Positions 11,363 to 20,113 of a stretch of DNA of 64,000 bases are shown piece after piece. The notes under the pieces are model-generated. The model worked only from the letters and a program-made list of their open reading frames with translations. It ran no database searches and was not told where the DNA came from. The stretch lies in contig JADFYU010000002.1 in the NCBI GenBank assembly GCA_015232865.1, positions 82,181-146,180 on the forward strand, read 5' to 3'. Every line of letters begins with the position of its first letter. Position 1 is the stretch's first letter. The translations under genes were made by a program, and so were the position numbers. The stretch comes from Magnetococcales bacterium. GTDB taxonomy: Bacteria; Pseudomonadota; Magnetococcia; Magnetococcales; UBA8363.

Positions 11363-11949
11363 AACGGCCTCCTCTCATTTTAGCCTCCACCTCTCCCTAC
11401 CGTCGCCAACTGTTGGAGCGGCTCAATGTCCCGTTTTCCGTGATCAACCCGGAGGTGGACGAAAGCCCGTTACCCCACGAATCTCCACAGGCCCTGGTTG
11501 AACGGCTTTCCCGAGAAAAGGCGGCTGTGGTTGGTCAGAAAAACAGAGGAGCGGTGGTGATCGGTTCGGATCAGGTGGCCATCATCGACGCCGAGGTGCT
11601 CGGAAAACCGGGAAATCATGAACGGGCTGCTGCTCAGTTAAGGCAGGCCTCTGGAAAAGAGGTGGTTTTTTTAACAGGATTGTGTTGTTATATGACAACG
11701 CAATCTACAGAATATGTTCAGTCGTCTGTTGTTCCGTTTCGGGTCCAATTCCGGGTTTTGAGCGAGGAAAAAATTGACCGTTATCTGAAACAGGACAAAC
11801 CGTATCATTGTGCCGGAAGTTTTAAGTCTGAAGGGTTAGGGATTGCGCTTTTTGAACGAATGATCGGCGATGATCCGACGGCGCTGATGGGGTTGCCGCT
11901 GATTCGGCTGTCCCAAATGTTGGAGGAGGCGGGTATCCTCATCTTGTAA
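11359..11949 (+). CDS. yceF: Maf family nucleotide pyrophosphatase, YceF type
   Basis: 196 residues. The N-terminus LILASTSPYRRQLLERL is the Maf phosphate-binding loop; GSDQV and the C-terminal CAGSFKSEGLGIALFER followed by MGLPLIRL match the YceF subgroup closely. E. coli YceF hydrolyses 7-methyl-GTP and is thought to clear modified nucleotides. The start codon overlaps the stop of the preceding membrane-protein gene by four bases, giving a coupled pair. Assignment to YceF rather than YhdE rests on the CAGSFKSEG stretch. Confidence 0.93.
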   Translation: MKRPPLILASTSPYRRQLLERLNVPFSVINPEVDESPLPHESPQALVERLSREKAAVVGQKNRGAVVIGSDQVAIIDAEVLGKPGNHERAAAQLRQASGKEVVFLTGLCCYMTTQSTEYVQSSVVPFRVQFRVLSEEKIDRYLKQDKPYHCAGSFKSEGLGIALFERMIGDDPTALMGLPLIRLSQMLEEAGILIL

Positions 11950-11971
11950 CGACTTTACGGAGAAACAAGAC

Positions 11972-12979
11972 ATGTCAAATCACCTATTGTCTCCTGTTCG
12001 CGCGGTTTGCCTGCTTTTCCTCTTTCAACTGGGTTTCGCCTGTCCGGCTCATGGTGATTTAAATACCCCTGCGGTTTTGTTTTCCGACCCCGACCATCGG
12101 GTTGTCAAGCCTCAACAGTGGATTGACAAGCCTATCGAATATGATAAATGGGCCGAGGGGGCCGATATAGCGGCCACCTTGGATCAGCATCTTTATCCGG
12201 CTTTCCTGCCTTTTATTCAGCGTTACGCCAAAGAACATAATCTCGATATTGCGATGCGAGAGGGGACGTGTGGGACTTCCGAGGGGTTGTTGAACCAAAA
12301 GCGGGTGGATATGGGGGGATTTTGCTGCCCGCCCTCCCTGACTGATCGTGTTCCAGGGTTGACTTTCCATACCATCGGAATCGCTTCTCTGGCGATTCTG
12401 GTTCATCCTGAAAACCCGGTTGCCAATCTTTCAACTCAGCAGGTGATCGATATTTTTAGTGGTAAACTGGATAACTGGCGTGACATAGAGCCGGCTGCCG
12501 GGAAAAAAAGGTTGACGTTACCCATTCGTCCCGTTGGTCGGCTTCACTGTAAAACCAGACCGGGTCATTGGCGCTCCATTCTCGATAATGAAGACCAATT
12601 TTCCTCGACCTTGCTGGAGGTTGGGACCATTCCCAATATGATTACGGCGGTCGCCGACTATAAAGGGGCTATTGGTTTTGAGGTTCTCTGGAATTTGAGC
12701 CGATTCAAAACGTATGGAAAACCGCATACGGTTACCATCAACCACGTCTCCCCGTACGATGAGCAGGCGGTGGCTCAAGGCCGCTATCCGTTCTATCGGG
12801 TCGATAACGTCACCAGTTGGAATTGGTCGGGGGAAAAGGCCGAAAAAATTCGCAATCTAGTCGATTTTATAAAAGAAAATGCGTCAAACGTCGGTGCTGT
12901 CTTCTCCTTGGTCCCTTCGCAAAAATTGGCGGAGAACGGTTGGAAATTCAAAGATGATGAGTTGATTGGAGAGCCTTGA
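11972..12979 (+). CDS. PstS-like periplasmic substrate-binding protein of a sensory operon
   Basis: 335 residues with a signal peptide (hydrophobic near 8-25, ending PAHG). The PstS/PBP-like-2 hallmark (NPVANLSTQQVIDIFSGKLDNW) lies near residues 149-170. Several cysteines are visible (CGT near residue 99, a CC pair after MGGF). No phosphate-transport permease or ATPase is adjacent. Instead the stop overlaps the start of a histidine kinase (TGATG), which suggests that this protein presents a ligand to the kinase's periplasmic domain. The ligand could be phosphate or another oxyanion, and the sequence does not decide this. Confidence 0.8.
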   Translation: MSNHLLSPVRAVCLLFLFQLGFACPAHGDLNTPAVLFSDPDHRVVKPQQWIDKPIEYDKWAEGADIAATLDQHLYPAFLPFIQRYAKEHNLDIAMREGTCGTSEGLLNQKRVDMGGFCCPPSLTDRVPGLTFHTIGIASLAILVHPENPVANLSTQQVIDIFSGKLDNWRDIEPAAGKKRLTLPIRPVGRLHCKTRPGHWRSILDNEDQFSSTLLEVGTIPNMITAVADYKGAIGFEVLWNLSRFKTYGKPHTVTINHVSPYDEQAVAQGRYPFYRVDNVTSWNWSGEKAEKIRNLVDFIKENASNVGAVFSLVPSQKLAENGWKFKDDELIGEP

Positions 12980-14937
12980 TGGAGTTGAAGCACTCTTCGA
13001 TCCAGCGGTCGGTATTTTCCTGGTGGCGAGGGATTTCTCTGACGATGAAAGCCCTTATCCTGACCATCTCCGTATTGCTGCTGTTCTGGATTGTTCTGGA
13101 TGCCCAGCAGACCGAGCACCAAAGAAAATTGTTTAAAGGTTATCTGCTGGAAGAGTTGACCAAACGGACCTACTCGGATTGGGGGCGGTTTGACGAACAG
13201 GTTCGTTCTCAGCTCCGGGCCGGCAAACTGCTGGTCGGGCAGCAAACTTTTGTCCGGCACATCCAAGAACTCGAAACGATGCAGTGGGAGAGTGAAGCAG
13301 AGCCATCCCCCATCGTCCACACCGTCTCTCTGCCGACTTGGTTGCCAAAGCGATCTGTATTCCGGGGGTTGATCAATGTTTCTCATGTGCTTTTGCTAGA
13401 CCCTATGGGGCGGGTGCGGGAGATTTTTCAGACCGGACAGCAGGCCATTCCTCCAGATCTGCTAAACGGCTTGATGGATGATATGGCGGCGAGCAACAAC
13501 CGGAATATCTTTCGAGCGTACGAGGAAAAGCCCTACCTTCTCTCTCGAATTTCCATGAGAGGCGAATCCGGGTCGGTTCGGGCGACAATGGTTTTGGTGA
13601 CCACCTTCGATGATGGTTTTCTGCTCAACATGCAAATGCAGACCAAATCCGAAGGGGTTTTGATTTTTCTGGGACCGGAAGGAAAACAGGTTTCTGCCAG
13701 CAGTCGGCCCGATCTGGTCTCATCGGGTACGCTGGTTAAAGAGTTGGAAAAAGACTATTTGATGATGGAAAAATCCTACTTTGATTATGGGTTTTCCACC
13801 GACCTCTTTATCAAATTTGCCACCCTGATTCCCCTCTCCCAGATTCAGCCGTTGAGCGATAAAATTTCTCAAGCCGGTCGAACCCAGCGGGCGGTTGCCT
13901 ATGTGATACTGATCGCTCTGATTGTCACCATCGTCGTTTGGCTGGTGGGGCAGATCCAAGAGTTTACCCGCGAAATGCTGCGTTTTTCAAGAGAGCAGTT
14001 GGGCTTGGAGTCACCCAAAGCGGAAGGGGCTGACCAAATCCTGGTGATGAAAGATCAATTTCGCCTGTTGGCCCATGAGATCACTGAGGCTCGCAACCGG
14101 GAATCGATACAGGAAGCGGAGTTGCGGGAATCCAATAAAGCGCTTTGGGAATCGTTGGTCATGGTCAAGCGCACCCAATCCCAACTGGTGGAGTCGGAAA
14201 AAATGGCGGCTTTGGGTGGGTTGGTCGCTGGAGTGGCCCATGAGATCAACACGCCCCTGGGCATTGGCATTACCGCCATCTCATTCCTGAACCGCCGCAG
14301 TTTGGAGAGTCATCAACTCTTTACCGATCAACAGCTCAAAAAATCGGATTTGATTCTCTATCTTGGTGAGATGATCGAATCTTCTGAGATGATCCTATCC
14401 AACCTGAACCGTGCAGCTCAACTGATTCGCAGTTTCAAGCAGGTCGCCGTTGACCAGGCCAGTGAAGATCGGCGAAAAATCGACATGAAACAGTATGTTG
14501 ATCAGGTGTTGTTAAGTTTGCACCATCGATTGGCCAAGACCACGCATTCAGTTTTGGTATCCTGCCCGGATAATTTGGAGTACGATGGTTATCCGGGTGT
14601 TTTGTCGCAGATTTTGACCAATCTGATTGAAAACTCTCTGATTCATGGCTTCAAAGATCGTGAGTCGGGCACCATTTCCATTGATATCTCCTTCAAAGCC
14701 GATGAAGTGGTGTTTCGTTTCAAGGATGATGGGGTTGGCATATCTGAGGAGAATCGACGAAGGATTTTTGAACCATTTTTCACCACAACACGGGGCAGTG
14801 GTGGTAGTGGTTTGGGCATGCACATTGTCTATAATCTGGTGACCCAAACCCTGAAAGGGCGCGTCGTTTGTCACTCGGAACCGGGTGAAGGAGTCGAATT
14901 TGTCCTGACGTTCCCTTTGCAGGCAGATGGCTTGTGA
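12979..14937 (+). CDS. Membrane-bound sensor histidine kinase
   Basis: 652 residues. Membrane segments near 24-41 and about 310-330 enclose a periplasmic domain of roughly 265 residues. A cytoplasmic linker and coiled coil lead to the dimerisation helix with the phospho-acceptor His421 (GVAHEINTPLG). The ATPase domain has an N box (LIENSLIHG), a G1 box (DDGVGI) and a G2 box (GSGLGMHIV). The HEINTPLG form places it among kinases resembling DctB/RstB-like sensor kinases. ATG 12979 overlaps the stop of the PstS-like gene, and a REC/HD-GYP regulator follows 50 bp later, so the three probably form one pathway. Confidence 0.92.
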   Translation: MELKHSSIQRSVFSWWRGISLTMKALILTISVLLLFWIVLDAQQTEHQRKLFKGYLLEELTKRTYSDWGRFDEQVRSQLRAGKLLVGQQTFVRHIQELETMQWESEAEPSPIVHTVSLPTWLPKRSVFRGLINVSHVLLLDPMGRVREIFQTGQQAIPPDLLNGLMDDMAASNNRNIFRAYEEKPYLLSRISMRGESGSVRATMVLVTTFDDGFLLNMQMQTKSEGVLIFLGPEGKQVSASSRPDLVSSGTLVKELEKDYLMMEKSYFDYGFSTDLFIKFATLIPLSQIQPLSDKISQAGRTQRAVAYVILIALIVTIVVWLVGQIQEFTREMLRFSREQLGLESPKAEGADQILVMKDQFRLLAHEITEARNRESIQEAELRESNKALWESLVMVKRTQSQLVESEKMAALGGLVAGVAHEINTPLGIGITAISFLNRRSLESHQLFTDQQLKKSDLILYLGEMIESSEMILSNLNRAAQLIRSFKQVAVDQASEDRRKIDMKQYVDQVLLSLHHRLAKTTHSVLVSCPDNLEYDGYPGVLSQILTNLIENSLIHGFKDRESGTISIDISFKADEVVFRFKDDGVGISEENRRRIFEPFFTTTRGSGGSGLGMHIVYNLVTQTLKGRVVCHSEPGEGVEFVLTFPLQADGL

Positions 14938-14987
14938 ACAGGCAAGCAGAAGTTGGTTGCGTTCCCAGGATATCAAGGAGTTGACCG

Positions 14988-16538
14988 ATGAATGATGAGC
15001 TGGTTTTTGCCGAGGATGAACAAGACTGTACTCCCGAAACAGTGGGGAGTTCCTCTGTGGAGCCTTGGAAGCTGATGATCATCGATGATGATGAAGATAT
15101 TCATCAGTTGACCAAACTGGTCTTTAGAAATTTCAAATTTGAATCCCGCCCTTTAAAGATCGTTTCCGGTTATTCTGGGCAGGATGCCTCCCGATTGATG
15201 ATTGAAAATCCCGATACGGCGGTTTTACTGTTGGATGTGGTCATGGAGAGTGATGTTGCCGGATTGGAGGCGGTTCAGACAATCCGGGATGAGTTGAAAA
15301 ACAGCTTTGTTCGAATCATCCTCCGTACCGGCCAACCGGGGCAGGCCCCGGAGGTGGATGTCATCACCGGTTACGATATCAACGATTATAAAGAAAAAAC
15401 CGATTTGACCGAGCAAAAGCTCATCACGTCGGTCACGGCCTCTTTGCGTTCCTATCGGGATCTTCGGACCATCGAGCAAAACAGGATCGGGTTGGAAAAA
15501 GTTCTGTTGGCGACCAAGATGCTGTTTCAACCCCGATCCCTGAACAAGCTGGCGGCTGGTATCTTGGAGCAATTGGCCACCATCCTGAAGATGGCCGACA
15601 CCGCTTTTTATGTTCACCCCTCGACGCTGTCGGGAGCGTGTGAGGAAACCGACTATGTGCTCTTTGCCGGTACCGGCTGTTTTGCGGATAAAATAGGACG
15701 GCCATTTTCGGATGCGCTCTCGCCTGAAACGCAAAAAATGATTTTCGACGGCAAAGAAAAGCAGGAGAATTTTTTTATAAAAAACTCATTTATCGGATAC
15801 TTCAAATCCAGTGGTGAGACCAAAAACATTCTCTACGTCAAAGGGGATAGGAACCTGGATTATCTGGATCGGCAGTTGATTGAAATTTTTTCCAGCAATG
15901 TCAGTCTGGCTTTCGATAATGTCTCGTTGAATCAAGAGATCCAAGATACCCAACGAGACATTACCTTTACCCTGGGAGAGCTGATTGAGGCCAAATCCCA
16001 TCAATCTGGAAATCATGTCCGGCGGGTTGCTGCCGGGGCAAGATTGATTGCCGAACAGTTGGAACTTCCAGAGGAGGAGACGATGCTGTTATGGTTGGCC
16101 TCTCCCCTTCACGATTTGGGCAAGATCGGCATTCCCGATCAGGTATTGAATAAACCCGGTGTGTTGGATGCCGAAGAGTGGGCGTTGATGCAGGATCACG
16201 CCAAAATCGGCTTTCAAATACTAAAAAAATCCAACCGAAAACTGCTTCAGGTGGCCGCCACCATTGCCATCCAGCACCACGAACGCTGGGATGGAAAGGG
16301 CTACCCCACCGGCTTGAAGGGGGAGGAGATCGATCTGTTTGCCCGGATTATTGCCCTGCTGGATGTTTTTGACGCCCTTTCCAACAATCGTTGTTACAAA
16401 AAAGCCTGGGAGAAAGATCGGGTTCTCCACTTCATCAAAGAGGGCCGGGAAAAACGTTTTGATCCAAAGTTGGTGGACATTTTGTTGGAAAACCTGGATG
16501 ATTTCTACCAAATTCAAGAGGATCATGCGGACTCCTGA
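14988..16538 (+). CDS. Response regulator with REC, DUF3369 and HD-GYP domains
   Basis: 516 residues. The receiver domain (about 25-150) has acidic DDDED and phospho-acceptor Asp83 in LLLDVVME. A DUF3369 sensory domain covers about 165-310. The HD-GYP domain (about 320-505) has HD at 375-376 (HDLGKIGIPDQVLNKPG) and HHERWDGKGYP, the GYP motif, so it should hydrolyse cyclic-di-GMP. AAGGAG lies seven bases before ATG 14988. It sits directly after the histidine kinase and is its probable target, linking a periplasmic signal to cyclic-di-GMP breakdown. Its stop overlaps an in-frame ATG of the next gene. Confidence 0.93.
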   Translation: MNDELVFAEDEQDCTPETVGSSSVEPWKLMIIDDDEDIHQLTKLVFRNFKFESRPLKIVSGYSGQDASRLMIENPDTAVLLLDVVMESDVAGLEAVQTIRDELKNSFVRIILRTGQPGQAPEVDVITGYDINDYKEKTDLTEQKLITSVTASLRSYRDLRTIEQNRIGLEKVLLATKMLFQPRSLNKLAAGILEQLATILKMADTAFYVHPSTLSGACEETDYVLFAGTGCFADKIGRPFSDALSPETQKMIFDGKEKQENFFIKNSFIGYFKSSGETKNILYVKGDRNLDYLDRQLIEIFSSNVSLAFDNVSLNQEIQDTQRDITFTLGELIEAKSHQSGNHVRRVAAGARLIAEQLELPEEETMLLWLASPLHDLGKIGIPDQVLNKPGVLDAEEWALMQDHAKIGFQILKKSNRKLLQVAATIAIQHHERWDGKGYPTGLKGEEIDLFARIIALLDVFDALSNNRCYKKAWEKDRVLHFIKEGREKRFDPKLVDILLENLDDFYQIQEDHADS

Positions 16539-16582
16539 TGCGAATTGATCAACTTTCGTTTTGGTCAGTGAATGGAGTCTTG

Positions 16583-17503
16583 ATGAAAATTCAACCATTT
16601 TTTCAGTTTTTTTTGGTGTGCATCATGTCTATCGCGCTTTCCATTCCCAGCCAATTAGCCTTGGCGTCCGGGACCAAACTACCGGGATACTATGTCGATC
16701 AAGCTTGGTTGCAGGACCATCTGTCAGCAGACGATCTCCGTATTGTCCAGGTGGGTGGAGAAAAATATTTTGATCGGATGCACATTCCCGGCGCCCAGCT
16801 TCTCTCCTATAGTCAAATAGTCGAGATGCGGGATGGGGTTGGCGGTATGCGGCGGGAGAAAAAAGCCCTGATCGAATTGTTCGGCAAGCTGGGGATTGGT
16901 CCCCAAACCAGAGTCGTCGCCTATGATCTCTCCGGCGGTGTCGATGGAGCGCGCTTGATCTGGACCTTGGTTAGCTTGGGACATCAGGGCGGAGTCGCCC
17001 TGTTGGATGGAGGGCTTGGTCGTTGGTATGAGGAGCAGAGGCCGATGGCTCAAGAACGCCATTCGGTAGCGGCGGTCGAATTTATCTCCCAGGATGACGA
17101 TCGTTGGGAAATTTCAGCCGAGCAACTGCTGGCTCACACCGAGGGTCAGTGGCCGGGGAAAATTTTGGATGTGCGCAGTGAGTCGGAATATGTCGGTATG
17201 GTTCGGCAAGGCCCCAGAGGTCATATCAAAGGGGCGGTTCATCTGGATTGGTCGCAAGCGTTGCGCAATCCCAGGGACTCGCGGTTGAAGGATGTTGAAA
17301 CGTTAAAAGCTCAGTTTGAAAAAGCCGGGCTGACCGACCCGAATCAAGAAATCGTCGTCTATTGCGAAACCGGCCATCGAGCGTCGCAGAGCTGGTTGTT
17401 ATTGCAGGAGTTGGGTTTTCGGGCCGTTCGACTGTTTGACGGCTCCATTTCTGAATGGCGGGTTCGCGACCTGCCGGTCGTGGCTGGTTTAAATCCAGAG
17501 TAG
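16583..17503 (+). CDS. Exported thiosulfate sulfurtransferase (two-domain rhodanese, SseA-like)
   Basis: About 306 residues from ATG 16583, which gives a clear signal peptide (MKIQPFFQFFLVCIMSIALS, ending ALASG). ATG 16538 is in frame and touches the stop of the HD-GYP gene but puts 15 extra residues before the signal. There are two rhodanese domains. The C-terminal one has the active-site loop YCETGHRAS with its cysteine; the N-terminal one has YDLSGGVDG and no cysteine, as usual. It transfers sulfane sulfur in the periplasm. Its place at the end of the sensory operon suggests that the signal may concern sulfur or oxyanion chemistry, but that is inference. Confidence 0.9.
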   Translation: MKIQPFFQFFLVCIMSIALSIPSQLALASGTKLPGYYVDQAWLQDHLSADDLRIVQVGGEKYFDRMHIPGAQLLSYSQIVEMRDGVGGMRREKKALIELFGKLGIGPQTRVVAYDLSGGVDGARLIWTLVSLGHQGGVALLDGGLGRWYEEQRPMAQERHSVAAVEFISQDDDRWEISAEQLLAHTEGQWPGKILDVRSESEYVGMVRQGPRGHIKGAVHLDWSQALRNPRDSRLKDVETLKAQFEKAGLTDPNQEIVVYCETGHRASQSWLLLQELGFRAVRLFDGSISEWRVRDLPVVAGLNPE

Positions 17504-17653
17504 CTCTCTATTATATTAAGGAGTTCTCACGAAAATAGCATGGGCCTTATTGCGCTGAATTTGGTTTGTCGCAGCAGTCGAACCAAAAGGGAAGCAGGAG
17601 GTTCCCGTAATTCATTGACGACTTTCAGGTCAGGTCTTGGACATCGGTACAAC

Positions 17654-17666
17654 GGCTGGATTCAAG
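17654..17666 (-). repeat. Copy of the dispersed GAATCCAG repeat
   Basis: Read on the minus strand this is CTTGAATCCAGCC, a partial copy of the short intergenic repeat seen at about ten other places. It lies in the 209-bp gap before ffh, which otherwise holds a TATAAT box at 17674-17679 and no supported gene. Confidence 0.4.
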
Positions 17667-17712
17667 ATAATCTTATAATGCTCATTGTTGGGTGAAGGAG
17701 TGAAAAGGGGCT

Positions 17713-19146
17713 ATGTTTGATACCCTTTCAGATCGATTAGAGTCGGTTTTTAAAAAAATTCGGGGCCGGGGCGCCCTCAACGAAAAAAATATCCAGGATT
17801 CTCTGCGGGAGGTGCGTCGTGCTCTTCTGGAGGCCGACGTCAGCCTGAGCGTTGTTAAATCGTTCATCGATTCAGTCCAGGAGAAGGCCGTCGGTCAAGA
17901 GGTGCTCAGTTCCCTGACTCCGGGACAACAGGTGGTCAAGGTGGTTCACGAGGAGTTGGTTCACCTGATGGGGGACCAAAACAGTGAACTCAATCTTTCG
18001 GCTCAACCGCCGGTCGTGGTGATGATGGTTGGCTTGCAGGGTTCCGGTAAAACCACCAGTACCGGCAAATTGGCTAAACGATTGTTGGACAGACACAAAA
18101 AGAAGAGCCTTTTGGTTTCCCTGGATGTCTACCGACCGGCGGCCATGGAGCAGTTGGCAACAGTCGGAGCCTCCATTCATGTGGATGTGTTGCCGACCCA
18201 GCCCAGCGAAAATCCGAGAGATATCGCCAAACGTGCTTTGGAGAGAGCAAGAAACGGTGGTTACGATCTGCTTTTTGTCGATACGGCGGGACGACTGCAT
18301 ATCGATGAATCGTTGATGACGGAGTTGTCCGACATTCGCGCCATCGTCAAACCCACCGAGATGTTGTTGGTCGCCGATGCCATGACCGGTCAGGATGCGG
18401 TGACCGTCTCTCAGGCGTTCAATGAAAAATTGGGCCTGACCGGTGTGATCCTGACCAAAACCGACGGTGACGCTCGTGGCGGTGCCGCCTTGTCCATCCG
18501 GCATGTGACCGGCAAGCCGATTAAATTTATCGGCACCAGTGAAGACCTTTCCGGCCTTGAGCCGTTCTATCCAGACCGGATTGCTTCACGTATTCTCGGT
18601 ATGGGGGATGTTCTGACCCTGGTTGAGACCGCCATGGAGAAGGTGGACCTGGAGGAGACGGCACAACTTCAGAAAAAACTGGAAAAATCAAATTTCACCC
18701 TGGAGGATTTTCTCAATCAAATGCGCCAGGTCCAGAAAATGGGTTCCATGAAAGATTTGATGGGGATGATTCCGGGCATGAAGCAGGCCATGAAAGGTCG
18801 GGAAGCGGAGTTGGACGACGGCAAGCTGAAACGAATCGAAGCAATCATTCTCTCCATGACCCTGGTTGAAAGAAAAAAACATCAACTGCTCAACGCCTCC
18901 AGAAAACGCCGCATCGCCGCCGGTTCCGGCACCTCGGTTCAGGAGGTCAATCGACTGCTCAAACAATTTATCCAAACTCAGAAGCTCATGAAAAAAATGG
19001 GTAAAATGGGTGGTAAAGGGATGTTTGGTGGTGGAATGCCCGATTTGAGCAGCATGGGTGGCATGGGTGGCCTGGGCGGCCTGGGCGGGCTTGGAAAGTT
19101 GATGCCACCCGGTTTTTCTGGCTTTGGCCGGAAACGAGGTTCTTGA
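17713..19146 (+). CDS. ffh: Signal recognition particle protein Ffh (SRP54)
   Basis: 477 residues with the full N-G-M layout. The GTPase domain has P-loop GLQGSGKTTSTGKLA, VDTAGR and TKTDGDARGG. The methionine-rich M domain runs from about residue 320 and contains SRP-RNA and signal-sequence binding parts (MIPGMKQAMKGRE; SMTLVERK). It ends in a Gly/Met-rich tail. Ffh with 4.5S RNA targets nascent inner-membrane proteins to FtsY. It is the first gene of the ffh-rpsP-rimM-trmD-rplS block. I did not find the 4.5S RNA gene in the gap upstream. Confidence 0.97.
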   Translation: MFDTLSDRLESVFKKIRGRGALNEKNIQDSLREVRRALLEADVSLSVVKSFIDSVQEKAVGQEVLSSLTPGQQVVKVVHEELVHLMGDQNSELNLSAQPPVVVMMVGLQGSGKTTSTGKLAKRLLDRHKKKSLLVSLDVYRPAAMEQLATVGASIHVDVLPTQPSENPRDIAKRALERARNGGYDLLFVDTAGRLHIDESLMTELSDIRAIVKPTEMLLVADAMTGQDAVTVSQAFNEKLGLTGVILTKTDGDARGGAALSIRHVTGKPIKFIGTSEDLSGLEPFYPDRIASRILGMGDVLTLVETAMEKVDLEETAQLQKKLEKSNFTLEDFLNQMRQVQKMGSMKDLMGMIPGMKQAMKGREAELDDGKLKRIEAIILSMTLVERKKHQLLNASRKRRIAAGSGTSVQEVNRLLKQFIQTQKLMKKMGKMGGKGMFGGGMPDLSSMGGMGGLGGLGGLGKLMPPGFSGFGRKRGS

Positions 19147-19252
19147 CACCGCTCTTTAATTCAGTACAATACGCCGGTTATCGTCTGATCGAGCGTTTTT
19201 GGTTGTGAGACGTCTTTTAGTTAGTTTTATTGTTATTTCAAGGAAATAGTTG

Positions 19253-19498
19253 ATGGCAGTCAGCATTAGAATGCAACGTAGAGGTTCAAAAAAACGCCCA
19301 TATTATGCCGTAGTGGCAGCCGACTCCCGTTCGCCGAGAGACGGGCGGTTTTTGGAAAAACTAGGAACGTATGACCCCCGTGTTGAAGAGAACGGGATCA
19401 ATCTGAAGATGGATCGCGTCGAGCATTGGATTGGCGTCGGTGCGATTCCTTCCAAGACTGTCGCTGGTTTGATCAAACAGACCCAAGCGGTTTCTTAA
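19253..19498 (+). CDS. rpsP: Ribosomal protein bS16
   Basis: 81 residues starting MAVSIRMQRRGSKKRPYY, the typical bS16 N-terminus, with DSRSPRDGRFLEKLGTYDP following. AAGGAA lies six bases before ATG 19253; a TTG immediately before it in frame is not needed. It is a small-subunit assembly protein and is in its usual place before rimM. Confidence 0.97.
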   Translation: MAVSIRMQRRGSKKRPYYAVVAADSRSPRDGRFLEKLGTYDPRVEENGINLKMDRVEHWIGVGAIPSKTVAGLIKQTQAVS

Positions 19499-19538
19499 GC
19501 AACAATAGATCCTCAAAGAAGCCTGACCTGTTGACCTT

Positions 19539-20057
19539 ATGACCGATTCAAAAACAGCCGAGTGGGTTGTGGTGGGACGGCTTTTAGGTGCCCATGGTGT
19601 CCGTGGAGCGTTGAAGGTTCACGCCTTGACCGAAGAGAAGGGTGGAATCTTGAGCTTTCCGACTTGGTGGTTGGGAGCGGAAGTCGGCACTTTCCGTTGT
19701 CACACCCTGCTTTCAGGTCAGGTCAATTCCAAAGGGGTTGTGGCCACTCTGGAAGGGGTGATAAATCGGGATCAGGCCCAGAATCTTTCCGGTGTTGAAA
19801 TTTGGGTTCCTCGGTCACAGTTGCCGGAACCGGATGAGGATCAGTACTACTGGAACGATCTGCTCGGCGTACAGGTGGAAACGGAAGAGGGAGAGGTGTT
19901 GGGGATTGTTGACCACCTGTTCGAAACCGGTGCCAACGATGTCATATCGGTTCTGCTTGATGGAGAGGAACGGCTGATTCCTTTTGTCTCTGAGGTTGTC
20001 TTGACGGTGGATTTAGAGGCCGGACGCTTGGTCGTTCGTCTGATGCCAGGCATGTAA
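19539..20057 (+). CDS. rimM: Ribosome maturation factor RimM
   Basis: 172 residues. The N-terminal barrel begins VVVGRLLGAHGVRGALKVHA and the C-terminal PRC-like barrel contains YYWNDLLGVQVETEEGEVLG and DVISVL. RimM binds uS19 and helps 30S head maturation. It lies 40 bp after rpsP and 56 bp before trmD, the conserved order. No upstream ATG competes with 19539. Confidence 0.96.
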   Translation: MTDSKTAEWVVVGRLLGAHGVRGALKVHALTEEKGGILSFPTWWLGAEVGTFRCHTLLSGQVNSKGVVATLEGVINRDQAQNLSGVEIWVPRSQLPEPDEDQYYWNDLLGVQVETEEGEVLGIVDHLFETGANDVISVLLDGEERLIPFVSEVVLTVDLEAGRLVVRLMPGM

Positions 20058-20113
20058 AAATCTTGATCTTGGCCGGACGCCAACCCAACAACCGGATCGG
20101 GTTTAGGTTGGTC

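Noticed and set aside
17540..17695. A 51-codon frame in the gap before ffh
   Set aside because: Its distance to the nearest AAGGAG is about 16 bases, it contains a copy of the dispersed repeat, and its product matches nothing known. I also looked for a 4.5S RNA here and did not find its conserved loop.
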